The notes under the pieces were generated by a model that was given only the letters and a program-made list of their open reading frames with translations, searched no databases and had not been told where the DNA came from. A stretch of 20,997 nucleotides of DNA from Candidatus Moraniibacteriota bacterium (GTDB lineage Bacteria > Patescibacteriota > Minisyncoccia > Moranbacterales > DUUL01): NCBI GenBank assembly GCA_018399935.1, contig JAGYNP010000018.1, forward strand, positions 1 to 20,997, written 5' to 3'. Positions 1-7,617 of the stretch are shown here, piece by piece; position 1 is the stretch's first letter; each line of letters opens with the position of its first letter. A program made the position numbers and the translations under genes.

Positions 1-2560
1 AAACAGTCATAGGAACTGTCTGCAGAACATTATTCCAATTATTATTACTACCAATCTTATTACCTTGCTTTTCTGTAAAAACTACAAAAACTTCATTTTC
101 CTTATAATTACTCAAATTTTTTTTATTATTATCCTCTAAATCAATTTCACAATTGCTACTTTGACATAAAAATTTTTTATCAGCCAAGCACCAATTACCT
201 CCTACATTTTCACAATCCGATTGATTTACACATAGACTTAGATTTGAAGAATCACATTTTTTTCCATCCAAGCCATTTAAAAAAGGTTTTATGGTTGGAT
301 CTCCTATTAAAGAATAATTTTGAGGTAGTCCTTTTGTTATCTTGCCCAGAGTTATTTCAGTATTATTAACTAATTCTAAGATATTTTCTTTTATAATATT
401 AAAATTATTCATATCAATACTCAATGCTCCAAAATGAGCAATAGCACCAGCTTTTAATAACTTAACCCCAAGAGTATCACCACCAACTCCATCCCAATAA
501 CTATCAGTTAAACACGCACCACTAAAAACAACTGGTAAATCAAGTTTATCAGAACAACCAGCAACAGCCCACCCTCCTGGTGATCCATGACCAAAATATG
601 AAATTAAATTTTTATTTTCAGAAGATGAAAGTTCATAATTTTTACCTTCTTCATTAACTAAATAATAATCTTCATATTCATTAAAAGAACTAACCTCCCA
701 GTCACTTTTATTTAATAAACTAGAATAAATTTCTGATTCAGCTTGACCACGATAATTAAGTGACGGACTATTAGGAGGAGCAATTATAATTGCTTCTTTT
801 TTATTGCTTCCATAAATTTGATTTTTTAAATGTTGATAATTAATAGCTCTTTCTATGTAGACATTAACATCCAAAAAATCCCCATATATCCTACCAGACA
901 TAGCACCGTCACCAGTAAATATCGAGTATCTTGAATCCATACAAAAACCACTATTAGGATCTTGTTTTCCACCAGAAGGCTGTGAATCAATTATCATAGT
1001 AGGTTCAGCTATCACAATACTATAGTAAGATCCTAAAACACCTTTTTCTGGAAAAATCCTATCCCTTATTTTTATTAATTGTTTTTGAACACTTAAGGCT
1101 TTACTACTATAAGACGAACTACCGAATCCTTGATAATCAAACTCACATCCATAACTACCATCTGATGAAGAATACTTTTTGAGTTCAGATTTACTAGTTT
1201 TTTCTTGATCTATATTTATGATAATCTCTTTTTTGACAGCCGCTAAAAGTGGTGAGATTAAAGACAATCCCTCAACAGTAGTATCATTCAAATCATCAGT
1301 ATTAACTAAAACCAATTTATCAGTATTAGTTTCTCCTCTGTACCATTCTTGTAGCTCTTTTAAAGTTTTAGATTCCTGTTCAACCGTTAATTTATTAATA
1401 CAAACAGGCAAATTATCCTTCAAATCTCCATAAACATAAACTTTTTTACCATTAAACCAATTTCCATAATCAGAACAATCCTTATCAGAATCTATAAACA
1501 CAAGAAAGCTATTTTTATAAGAAGCTACTACTGAAGCCATTAAAGCCGTTTCATAATCATCCTTTTCTACTAAAACTAAACTGTCATAATTATCTTGATT
1601 ATCGTAAATATTATCAATTGATTTTTTAACAACATCATAGTCAGCTAAAACAGAATTTAAATTTGAATTTACTTCTTTATCCGACAATAAAATTATTCTA
1701 CTTGTATTATAATCCTTTAGAAATCTAGACAATCCTTCAAAATCACTTTCTCCTTTTTCAATAAAAAAAGTGGGAGCGTGTTTGATATCAGAAGATTTCG
1801 AATCAATACGAGTTGTAAAAGATTCAACTTTTAGAATATCTCTCCAATCACTTTTATTGTCATCTATTAAAGATACAAAAACATCTCCAGCCTCAAAAAC
1901 ATCTCCAACTGAATTACCGCTACTAATCTTTTTTCCAAAAAAATAACCTTGTTTAGGATGAACTTTAGTTAATTCACTATAATTAGAGATATCTATTTTT
2001 TTATCTCTAACATATACTAACCATTCTTGTTTATTACTATCCCAACCCAATGCAACAAAATTAAAACTTGGCTCAAAATCAAAAAATTCCTCTACTTCTA
2101 TTTGTTTCTTTAAACCTCCAGCCCCTTTTGTTCCAAAATCTTTTTTGATCTCTTCGGTTTTAGAAGGAAAAACTTTTCCACAATCTCCATCAAAAGTTAA
2201 AGGATTACAACTAATAAGATTATTTTTACCAGCACTTTTGACCCAATAGACCTCCCCTGCTTCAACTTTATCTAAATAAGGATAACCACTTTCATCGGAT
2301 ATTTCTTTGGGAGCTACGTAATAATTATTCTCTTCATTGTTATAATACCAAACTTCTGGAAATTCTCGAGTACCTTCTATTGTCATCCCTTCCATTTCTT
2401 CAGGAAGAGAGACTAAATTCCAACCATCGTCTAAATAAATTATTTCTTCACTTTTAATTGCTTGAACAATCTTTTTTTTATCACTAAAATTTTCAACAAA
2501 AAAAACACCTAGAAAAATCAACAAAATCAAAAATACTATATTATAGAATTCAATTCTCAT
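1..2560 (-). CDS. Secreted gingipain-like (peptidase family C25, clan CD) cysteine protease, C-terminus beyond window
   Basis: The reading frame is open for 853 codons from ATG at 2560 to the left edge, with no stop, so the gene is partial. The N-terminus is a hydrophobic signal or anchor (about residues 5-22), so the body should be outside the cytoplasm. Two similar beta-type modules follow (about 40-110 and 165-215; the first has a GWNLVSLP motif). The catalytic part has the clan CD signature: His658 in YFGHGSPGGW, then Cys683 in FSGACL 25 residues later, with a C25-style SGRI (555-558) before and a GDPT (753-756) after. A Cys-rich segment lies at about 769-805. From family knowledge this would be an Arg/Lys- or otherwise-specific endopeptidase; its specificity cannot be read here. 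It appears to be transcribed alone: a terminator ends the upstream gene and no SD precedes the ATG. The family call is fairly secure; the role (nutrient or host-protein degradation) is unknown. Confidence 0.8.
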   Translation of the reverse strand, partial: MRIEFYNIVFLILLIFLGVFFVENFSDKKKIVQAIKSEEIIYLDDGWNLVSLPEEMEGMTIEGTREFPEVWYYNNEENNYYVAPKEISDESGYPYLDKVEAGEVYWVKSAGKNNLISCNPLTFDGDCGKVFPSKTEEIKKDFGTKGAGGLKKQIEVEEFFDFEPSFNFVALGWDSNKQEWLVYVRDKKIDISNYSELTKVHPKQGYFFGKKISSGNSVGDVFEAGDVFVSLIDDNKSDWRDILKVESFTTRIDSKSSDIKHAPTFFIEKGESDFEGLSRFLKDYNTSRIILLSDKEVNSNLNSVLADYDVVKKSIDNIYDNQDNYDSLVLVEKDDYETALMASVVASYKNSFLVFIDSDKDCSDYGNWFNGKKVYVYGDLKDNLPVCINKLTVEQESKTLKELQEWYRGETNTDKLVLVNTDDLNDTTVEGLSLISPLLAAVKKEIIINIDQEKTSKSELKKYSSSDGSYGCEFDYQGFGSSSYSSKALSVQKQLIKIRDRIFPEKGVLGSYYSIVIAEPTMIIDSQPSGGKQDPNSGFCMDSRYSIFTGDGAMSGRIYGDFLDVNVYIERAINYQHLKNQIYGSNKKEAIIIAPPNSPSLNYRGQAESEIYSSLLNKSDWEVSSFNEYEDYYLVNEEGKNYELSSSENKNLISYFGHGSPGGWAVAGCSDKLDLPVVFSGACLTDSYWDGVGGDTLGVKLLKAGAIAHFGALSIDMNNFNIIKENILELVNNTEITLGKITKGLPQNYSLIGDPTIKPFLNGLDGKKCDSSNLSLCVNQSDCENVGGNWCLADKKFLCQSSNCEIDLEDNNKKNLSNYKENEVFVVFTEKQGNKIGSNNNWNNVLQTVPMTV

Positions 2561-2582
2561 TTAAATAACTAATTTTTATTTA

Positions 2583-2612
2583 TTTGTTTAACTTTGTTTA
2601 ATTTTGTTTTAC
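2583..2612. repeat. Three tandem 10-bp direct repeats upstream of the C25 protease gene
   Basis: Three adjacent units TTTGTTTAAC, TTTGTTTAAT and TTTGTTTTAC lie 23-52 bp upstream of the protease start codon (minus strand sense: NTAAACAAA-type units). The period is about one helical turn. They lie just downstream of a possible minus-strand promoter (TTGAAA at 2651-2646, 17-bp spacer, TATCTT at 2628-2623), so they would fall in the early 5' leader or act as a protein-binding array. Confidence 0.5.
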
Positions 2613-2649
2613 TATTTTTTATAAGATAATACAATGGTAATCTTCTTTC

Positions 2650-2675
2650 AAAAAAACTTCGACAATCTATCAAAG
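2650..2675 (-). terminator. Rho-independent terminator of the M50 protease gene
   Basis: On the minus strand CTTTGA (2675-2670) pairs with TCGAAG (2662-2657) across a 7-nt loop, with one U-G pair, followed directly by seven T (2656-2650). The stem begins inside the last codons of the M50 gene and includes its TGA stop. Confidence 0.6.
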
Positions 2676-3305
2676 ACTAAAAATATTAATTCCCACAACA
2701 TACTCAGAAAAAAATCTCATTATCGCTATAACTACTGAGCTAAAAGCTGAAGAAAAAAGAAATAGAAAAATTAAAAGAAACACAAATCCATATTGCTCTA
2801 ATAATTGCTTAGTATGTTCAGAAATAGGTAAAAAAGTAAATAATAATTTTGAACCGTCTAAAGGAGGAATAGGAAGTAAATTAAATATCATTAATAAAAT
2901 ATTAATTTGAATAAAGAAAAACAAAGGCACAAAAATAAAAGACGAAGAACTAATTCCCATCACTAAAAACAATCGCATCAAAATTCCAGCAAATAAAGCT
3001 AATAACAAATTAGACAAAGGTCCAGCTAACCCAACAATAGCTGGTCCATATTTTTGATCTCTTAAATTATACGGATTATAAGGAACTGGTTTAGCCCAAC
3101 CAAAAACAACCCCAATTTGTGAGATTATCAAAAAAAAAGGAACAATAAAAGAACCAAAAGGATCCAGATGCTTAGCTGGATTTAAAGTAAGTCTTCCAGC
3201 TTGCTGAGCCGTCCAATCCCCCTGCCACAAAGCCGCTAAACCATGAGAAATTTCATGAATCATTATTGAAAAAATCAAAACCGCAATTAAAACAATTATT
3301 TCCAT
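2670..3305 (-). CDS. Site-2 protease family (peptidase M50) intramembrane metalloprotease
   Basis: This is a 211-residue polytopic membrane protein. The zinc motif HEISH (residues 17-21) sits in the first membrane helix, and the third-ligand motif NLLPIPPLDGSK (142-153, Asp150) lies in a later helix, the arrangement of the M50 family. A GWAKPVPYNPYN loop (69-80) and the conserved LNP and AGPLSN segments are also present. There is no PDZ domain, so it resembles the minimal YwhC/SpoIVFB-like branch rather than RseP. It would cleave membrane-embedded substrates, commonly anti-sigma factors or signal peptides, but nothing nearby identifies the target. It has its own terminator overlapping the stop and is divergent from rpmB. 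The ATG at 3305 is the first in-frame start and places the HExxH helix where the family has it. No SD is seen. Confidence 0.9.
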   Translation of the reverse strand: MEIIVLIAVLIFSIMIHEISHGLAALWQGDWTAQQAGRLTLNPAKHLDPFGSFIVPFFLIISQIGVVFGWAKPVPYNPYNLRDQKYGPAIVGLAGPLSNLLLALFAGILMRLFLVMGISSSSFIFVPLFFFIQINILLMIFNLLPIPPLDGSKLLFTFLPISEHTKQLLEQYGFVFLLIFLFLFSSAFSSVVIAIMRFFSEYVVGINIFSL

Positions 3306-3408
3306 TTTTATAAATTATTAATTAAAAATAAATCTACTTTTAAAAACTATTTATGAACACACTCTTACCCACCCATAACAAAATAAAAATAAATTGTAAA
3401 AATTAAAA

Positions 3409-3462
3409 TTTTGCTTTATTTTAACTATTTTAGTAAAATAGAAAATAAATTTTACAGCAAAA
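3409..3462. repeat. Long AT-rich nested inverted repeat between M50 gene and rpmB
   Basis: Three nested arms: TTTTGCT (3409-3415) with AGCAAAA (3456-3462), TTATTTT (3416-3422) with AAAATAA (3442-3448), and CTATTTT (3425-3431) with AAAATAG (3435-3441) around an AGT loop. It lies between two divergent genes, upstream of both, so it is more likely a regulatory or insulating structure than a terminator for either. Confidence 0.45.
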
Positions 3463-3484
3463 AATATTCAAAAACAGTTCTTAC

Positions 3485-3513
3485 TTGACATAATCAAGGA
3501 AAATTGTTAGTAT
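3485..3513 (+). promoter_or_regulatory. Sigma-70-type promoter of rpmB
   Basis: A perfect -35 TTGACA (3485-3490), a 17-bp spacer and a -10 TAGTAT (3508-3513) give a predicted transcript start near 3520, about 70 nt upstream of rpmB. The -10 overlaps the left arm of an inverted repeat. Confidence 0.65.
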
Positions 3514-3546
3514 CATTAAGCATCTAGATATTAATATCTTGATACT
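3509..3546. promoter_or_regulatory. Nested palindrome over the rpmB -10 and transcript start (possible operator or leader hairpin)
   Basis: The outer arms AGTATCA (3509-3515) and TGATACT (3540-3546) enclose a perfect 14-bp palindrome AGATATTAATATCT (3526-3539). The structure covers the -10 and the predicted start site, the position expected for an operator. In RNA, most of it would form a hairpin at the 5' end of the leader. Confidence 0.4.
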
Positions 3547-3589
3547 TAACTCATTCTAAATTATTTTTTATAAAATTTCAACTATACTT

Positions 3590-3760
3590 ATGCCTCAATG
3601 TTATATTTGCAATAAGAGATCCCGAACTGGGAACAAAAGATCTCATTCCAATATTGCTACAAAAAGAAAATTTAAAGTTAATATTCAAAATAAGAAAATC
3701 GACGGTAAAAAAAGAAAGGTTTGTACTAGTTGTATTAGAACTATTAACAAAGTCAAATAA
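3590..3760 (+). CDS. rpmB: Large ribosomal subunit protein bL28 (zinc-binding form)
   Basis: A 56-residue protein of 50S subunit protein L28 type. It starts MPQCYICNKRSRTGNKRSHS, matching the family pattern of an N-terminal Cys pair, TGN and SH-N followed by a T-K-R-x-F segment. Cys4/Cys7 and Cys45/Cys48 form two CxxC pairs, so this is the zinc-ribbon (C+) form. It is shorter than the usual 60-78 residues because the C-terminus ends soon after the second pair. It has its own promoter and terminator, so it is a single-gene unit. The short length means simple ORF length filters would miss it. No SD precedes the ATG. Confidence 0.93.
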   Translation: MPQCYICNKRSRTGNKRSHSNIATKRKFKVNIQNKKIDGKKRKVCTSCIRTINKVK

Positions 3761-3789
3761 AAAAATCTGCTTACTTAAGCAGATTTTTT
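3760..3789. terminator. Bidirectional rho-independent terminator between rpmB and xseB
   Basis: A perfect inverted repeat: AAAAAATCTGCTTA (3760-3773), CT, TAAGCAGATTTTTT (3776-3789). It starts on the last base of the rpmB stop. The flanking A and T runs give a U-tract on either strand, so it can end rpmB and also block transcripts from the convergent xseB. Confidence 0.9.
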
Positions 3790-3844
3790 AATTCAAATTC
3801 ATTTAAATCTATTTACATACTTATAGTTTGCTATGTTAAATTTT

Positions 3845-3878
3845 AAATAATATCATAGACTAGAATATGATATTATTT
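3845..3878 (-). terminator. AT-rich 13-bp hairpin just downstream of xseB
   Basis: Arms 3845-3857 and 3866-3878 are perfectly complementary (core AATAATATCATA / TATGATATTATT) with an 8-nt loop. It starts 17 bp past the xseB stop on the minus strand. The 3' side is AT-rich but not a clean T-run, so it could be a terminator or a 3'-end stabilising stem. Confidence 0.4.
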
Positions 3879-3894
3879 TATAAGACAAAAGAAA

Positions 3895-4116
3895 TTATTC
3901 ATTAAGCTCTTTTTCTAAATCTTCTTTAATTTCTTCGAATTTATTTTTAGCCTTTTTTAAACGACCATGACACTTTTTTACAATATCAGCTCCATCCTCA
4001 AAAAGTTTCAGACTATCCTCCAAACCAACCTTTTCATTTTCTAACTGATTAATTATTCTTTCTAATTTTTGAAAATCATCTTGAATTTTAGTTTTTTTTT
4101 GACTTTGATTTTTCAT
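3895..4116 (-). CDS. xseB: Exodeoxyribonuclease VII small subunit
   Basis: A 73-residue, almost fully helical, charged protein. The family signature is visible: FQKLERIINQLENEKVGLED (residues 15-34), then SLKLFEDGADIVKKCHGRL and a Lys/Glu-rich coiled C-terminus. XseB forms the multi-subunit helical partner of XseA in the exonuclease that degrades single-stranded DNA to oligonucleotides. Normally xseA lies directly upstream. Here the upstream gene is mrdA, 147 bp away, and no xseA is in the window, so the catalytic subunit must be encoded elsewhere. It may be transcribed as the last gene of the mre block or from its own promoter in the 147-bp gap. No SD. Confidence 0.9.
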   Translation of the reverse strand: MKNQSQKKTKIQDDFQKLERIINQLENEKVGLEDSLKLFEDGADIVKKCHGRLKKAKNKFEEIKEDLEKELNE

Positions 4117-4263
4117 ATTTAAACTTAGCTAATTAAAAGATTATTTTAAATCCAACTACTATTAAAACTTAACATTTTTTACTAAATTTCTCAAATACAA
4201 CTATTAATAAACAAATTTAAAAAATAATTTCACAACAAAATAAGATTTAGAAATAAAGATCTT

Positions 4264-6207
4264 TTAAAAAGTTGCCTCTGATAAGCCCGCTCTATTTTTA
4301 ACAATATTATTGATCATCTCCCAATTAACCTCTTCTTCTTCTTCATTAAAGTATTCTCTTAAAATTTGCTCTGTAGCTGGTACCGCCCAATCGTGACCTT
4401 CCCCTCCTGATTCAATTAAAATCACTGTTACAATTTCTGGATTTTTATAAGGTCCAAAACTAGCATACCAAGAATGAGTTTTCCCTTGATTACCAAACTG
4501 AGCTGTTCCAGTTTTTCCAGCTGTTTCGGTTTTCATATCATTCAATTTTTGACCTGAACCAATTAAAACTGTTTCCCTCATAGCACTTTTAACTTTTTTG
4601 AAATTTTCCTCTGAAATAAAATCACTTCTAATAATTTTAGGTTTTATTTCATTTTCATGTCCAGATGAACTAACAATTTTACTAACAATTTGAGGTTGAT
4701 AAAGAGTTCCTTCATTAACTATAGTCGCTGTAGCTGCTGCTATTTGTAAAGGTGTAGTTGTCATAAAACCTTGACCAATAGACATATGATAACTATCTCC
4801 AACGTACCATCGTTCCCCAATTTCTTTAAACTTCCATTCTTCATTAGGAATTCTTCCTGAATTTTCAGTTGGTATATCAATACCTAAAATGTTTCCTAAA
4901 CCAAAATATTCCGAATATTTATTCATTTTATTTACGCCTAAACCTTCTATATTATTCCAACCACCTCCTATCGCATAAAAATAAACATTACAACTTTCAG
5001 CAATAGCTTTATTTAAATCTGTTTTTCCATGAGTTTTCCAATCCCTAAAGGACCAATTTCCAACCGAAATAACTCCCGTACAATTAATCACAGTATCCGC
5101 TTTAACAATGTCTTCTTCCAAAGCTATAGCTGCCAATAATGGTTTAAAGACTGAACCAGGAGGATATTCGCCACTAATAGCTCTGTTTGTCATTGGTTTT
5201 CTAGAATTATTTACTAATTGAGAATATTCTTTATTTTTAATTCCATCTATAAATAAATTATTATCATAAGTTGGCAATGAAACTAACCCTCTAACTGCTC
5301 CATCTCTAGGATCCAAAGCAACCATTACCGCTCCAGTAGCTTCCTCGTTAACTTCCAATATCTTTTTTAAAACTTGATAACTTTTATTTTGAATTTTACT
5401 ATCAATATTTAAAATTAATTTATCCCCACTAACAGATGGCTTTATTTCAAGTTCTTCTTTAATAGTTCCATCTGAATTCACTTCCATTAAAATCTTACCA
5501 TTTTCACCCTTTAACTTTTCTTCATAAGTATACTCTAAACCATTTTTCCCGATATAACCAGTTAATGAATAATTTGAAAAATTTTTTAGTTCTTCTTTGT
5601 TAATTTTTCCCGTATAACCTAAAATTGAAGAAAAAATTTCTCCTTTTTCATATTTTCTTTTGGCTGTTTTTTCCAAATAAATTCCTGGAAATTTTTGTAA
5701 TTTTTCTATTAAAACTAATGCTTTTTCATAATCAAGCCCTTCTTTAATTAAATATTTATTTTTCGAACTACTATCAATACTTTCTATTTTATTTTTAATT
5801 TCCTCTATTTCTAAATCACACTCCTTGGCTAATTCAGAATAAATCTGTTCCCTTTTAATTCGATTTTCTGAAAGTTGATTTGGAATAAAAGCTATATCAA
5901 AACTCGGAATATTACTAGCTATAATTTCCCCACTTTTATCAACAATCAAACCTCTTGGAGCTTTAACTTCAACTGTTTTAATTCTGTTATTTTCTGCCAT
6001 TTTTTGGTAATAACTTCCTCTTATAATTTGGAGATAAAAGACTCTTCCAGCAATAATTACTAAAATTAAATTTAAGAAAAACCAAATAATTAAAAAATTA
6101 GCTTTAATGACATCTTTTTGTTTATTTATGTTTTCACTCTGACCAGCAATAGAAGAAAAAACTATCGGATTCTCAATTTCAGTTCCTGGTTTAAATCTTT
6201 TTTTCAT
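4264..6207 (-). CDS. mrdA: Penicillin-binding protein 2, peptidoglycan D,D-transpeptidase of the elongasome
   Basis: A 647-residue class B PBP. A short cytoplasmic tail and one membrane helix (about 37-60) are followed by the dimerisation/pedestal domain starting at VKAPRGLIVD (81-90) and the transpeptidase domain. All three catalytic motifs are intact: SVFK (Ser352 nucleophile, Lys355), SCN (405-407) and KTGT (565-568). The protein cross-links peptidoglycan stem peptides in the periplasm or outer face of the membrane and works with MreB/MreC/MreD and an RodA-type glycosyltransferase. No rodA is adjacent. Its ATG overlaps the mreD stop by 4 bp, implying translational coupling. Placement after mreBCD separates it from FtsI-type PBP3. 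The C-terminal tail (about 620-647) is acidic and extends past the domain. Confidence 0.93.
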   Translation of the reverse strand: MKKRFKPGTEIENPIVFSSIAGQSENINKQKDVIKANFLIIWFFLNLILVIIAGRVFYLQIIRGSYYQKMAENNRIKTVEVKAPRGLIVDKSGEIIASNIPSFDIAFIPNQLSENRIKREQIYSELAKECDLEIEEIKNKIESIDSSSKNKYLIKEGLDYEKALVLIEKLQKFPGIYLEKTAKRKYEKGEIFSSILGYTGKINKEELKNFSNYSLTGYIGKNGLEYTYEEKLKGENGKILMEVNSDGTIKEELEIKPSVSGDKLILNIDSKIQNKSYQVLKKILEVNEEATGAVMVALDPRDGAVRGLVSLPTYDNNLFIDGIKNKEYSQLVNNSRKPMTNRAISGEYPPGSVFKPLLAAIALEEDIVKADTVINCTGVISVGNWSFRDWKTHGKTDLNKAIAESCNVYFYAIGGGWNNIEGLGVNKMNKYSEYFGLGNILGIDIPTENSGRIPNEEWKFKEIGERWYVGDSYHMSIGQGFMTTTPLQIAAATATIVNEGTLYQPQIVSKIVSSSGHENEIKPKIIRSDFISEENFKKVKSAMRETVLIGSGQKLNDMKTETAGKTGTAQFGNQGKTHSWYASFGPYKNPEIVTVILIESGGEGHDWAVPATEQILREYFNEEEEEVNWEMINNIVKNRAGLSEATF

Positions 6208-6716
6208 TGTTTATTTTTTATAAAAAAATTTCTTAAAAAATTCCAAATTAAGCTCAACAACAATCCACTTATAATAAAAATAATTATTTCAAATAAATAT
6301 TCCCACGAAAAAATCCTCAAATTAAACTCAAAATTATTTTTTTGAAAAAAATTAATTAAGATAGAACTTCCTTTAGTGAAAAAATCCCAAGAAATATTAA
6401 TCATTAACCAAAAAAATATTTCTAGAAAAATATTTTTTTCTTTATTAATGACAATATTTTTCAAAAACCAAGCCAAACTTCCTACTAAAATAAAAACAAT
6501 TAAATTAAAACCAAAATATTCAGCTGAAAAAATTTCAAACAAAAAACCCGCAAAAAAAAGCCAGCCTAGATTTTTAATAAAATTTTTTTTATTCCAAACT
6601 ATTATTGTTAACACTAAAATTAAATTTGGGACTCCAATTTTTTCTTGAAAAATTGGCCAAAAAGAAAATTGAATTAAAAAAATGAAAAACAATAAAATCA
6701 AGTAAGTTTTTTTCAT
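6204..6716 (-). CDS. mreD: Rod shape-determining membrane protein MreD
   Basis: A 170-residue, highly hydrophobic protein with about five or six predicted membrane segments and few charged residues. MreD sequences are poorly conserved; the call rests on size, hydropathy and the position between mreC and mrdA, which is the classic order. The N-terminal segment with FSFWPIFQEKIGVPNLILVL resembles the family's first helices. It would sit in the inner membrane and modulate MreC-PBP2 activation. It is separated from mreC by 69 bp and overlaps mrdA by 4 bp. No SD upstream. Confidence 0.85.
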   Translation of the reverse strand: MKKTYLILLFFIFLIQFSFWPIFQEKIGVPNLILVLTIIVWNKKNFIKNLGWLFFAGFLFEIFSAEYFGFNLIVFILVGSLAWFLKNIVINKEKNIFLEIFFWLMINISWDFFTKGSSILINFFQKNNFEFNLRIFSWEYLFEIIIFIISGLLLSLIWNFLRNFFIKNKQ

Positions 6717-6785
6717 TTAAAAAATAATTATTTTTTAATAAAATTCACTCTTAAATATCTTTAAAATTTAAAATTTTGAAAACAA

Positions 6786-7583
6786 TTATTTAATAACCCA
6801 AACCATTCTCAAATTATTAAATTGAATTGGTAATTCCAAAGATGCCTTTTGAAAAAGTTGATCCATTGTAGTACTAATATCTTTTACATAACCAATCAAT
6901 AAACCTCTAGGAAAAACATTCCCCAAGCCAGACGTAATAACAGTTTGCCCTTTTTCAACTTTAGCTGTTTGTGAAATCATATTAATAGAAACTGAAGTTC
7001 CAAACTCCCCTTGAACAATTCCTTTTGTTTCTATTTCCTGAATTTCAGCATTTATTTTATTATTCTTATCCAAAATCAATTCCACTTCAGAACTATTTGG
7101 ATAAATTTTAGTAATTTTTCCAACTAAAACACCCCCCGCAACAATCACGGGATCTTCTTTTTCTAAACCATTTTTGCTACCTTTATCTAAATAAACTATT
7201 TCTCTATCATTAGATAAACTTCTTCCAATTATTAAACTAGCTTCTGTTCGATAATCACTTTTTTCCATTAAATTAAGCTCCTTTCTTAAAACTTCATTTT
7301 CAACCTCAACTTCCTGTAATTGAGATAATTTAAATTTTAATTTTAAATTATCTTCAGTCAAAAATTCGTTTTCCCTTTTAACTTCACTAATATCAGAAAA
7401 AATTGAAGTTTTTTCTTCAAACCAATATCCCACTCTTGAAAAAAAACTAGCAAAAGGCCTTACCAAGGTTTGACTAATTGACTCCAATGGTTTATTCTCC
7501 TCAAAATTAAAAATAAGAATCACAACAAAAATTAGACTGATTACTATTATCCCATAATTTATTTTTTTACTATTATTTTTCAT
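6786..7583 (-). CDS. mreC: Cell shape-determining protein MreC
   Basis: A 265-residue protein with a short cytoplasmic N-terminus, one membrane helix (about 9-26), a coiled coil (about 62-108) and a beta-rich extracytoplasmic domain. Family-type motifs are the glycine-rich DKGSKNGL...VAGGVLVGKI segment (133-157) and TSGLGNVFPRGLLIGYV (217-233). MreC binds PBP2 and activates the elongasome. It lies 34 bp downstream of mreB. The upstream TAGGAAA next to the ATG is the closest thing to a Shine-Dalgarno among these genes. The C-terminus (FNNLRMVWVIK) ends at the domain, without the Pro-rich tail that many MreC proteins have. Confidence 0.93.
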   Translation of the reverse strand: MKNNSKKINYGIIVISLIFVVILIFNFEENKPLESISQTLVRPFASFFSRVGYWFEEKTSIFSDISEVKRENEFLTEDNLKLKFKLSQLQEVEVENEVLRKELNLMEKSDYRTEASLIIGRSLSNDREIVYLDKGSKNGLEKEDPVIVAGGVLVGKITKIYPNSSEVELILDKNNKINAEIQEIETKGIVQGEFGTSVSINMISQTAKVEKGQTVITSGLGNVFPRGLLIGYVKDISTTMDQLFQKASLELPIQFNNLRMVWVIK

Positions 7584-7617
7584 TTCCTATTTTATTCTTT
7601 TTATTTTTTACTATTTT

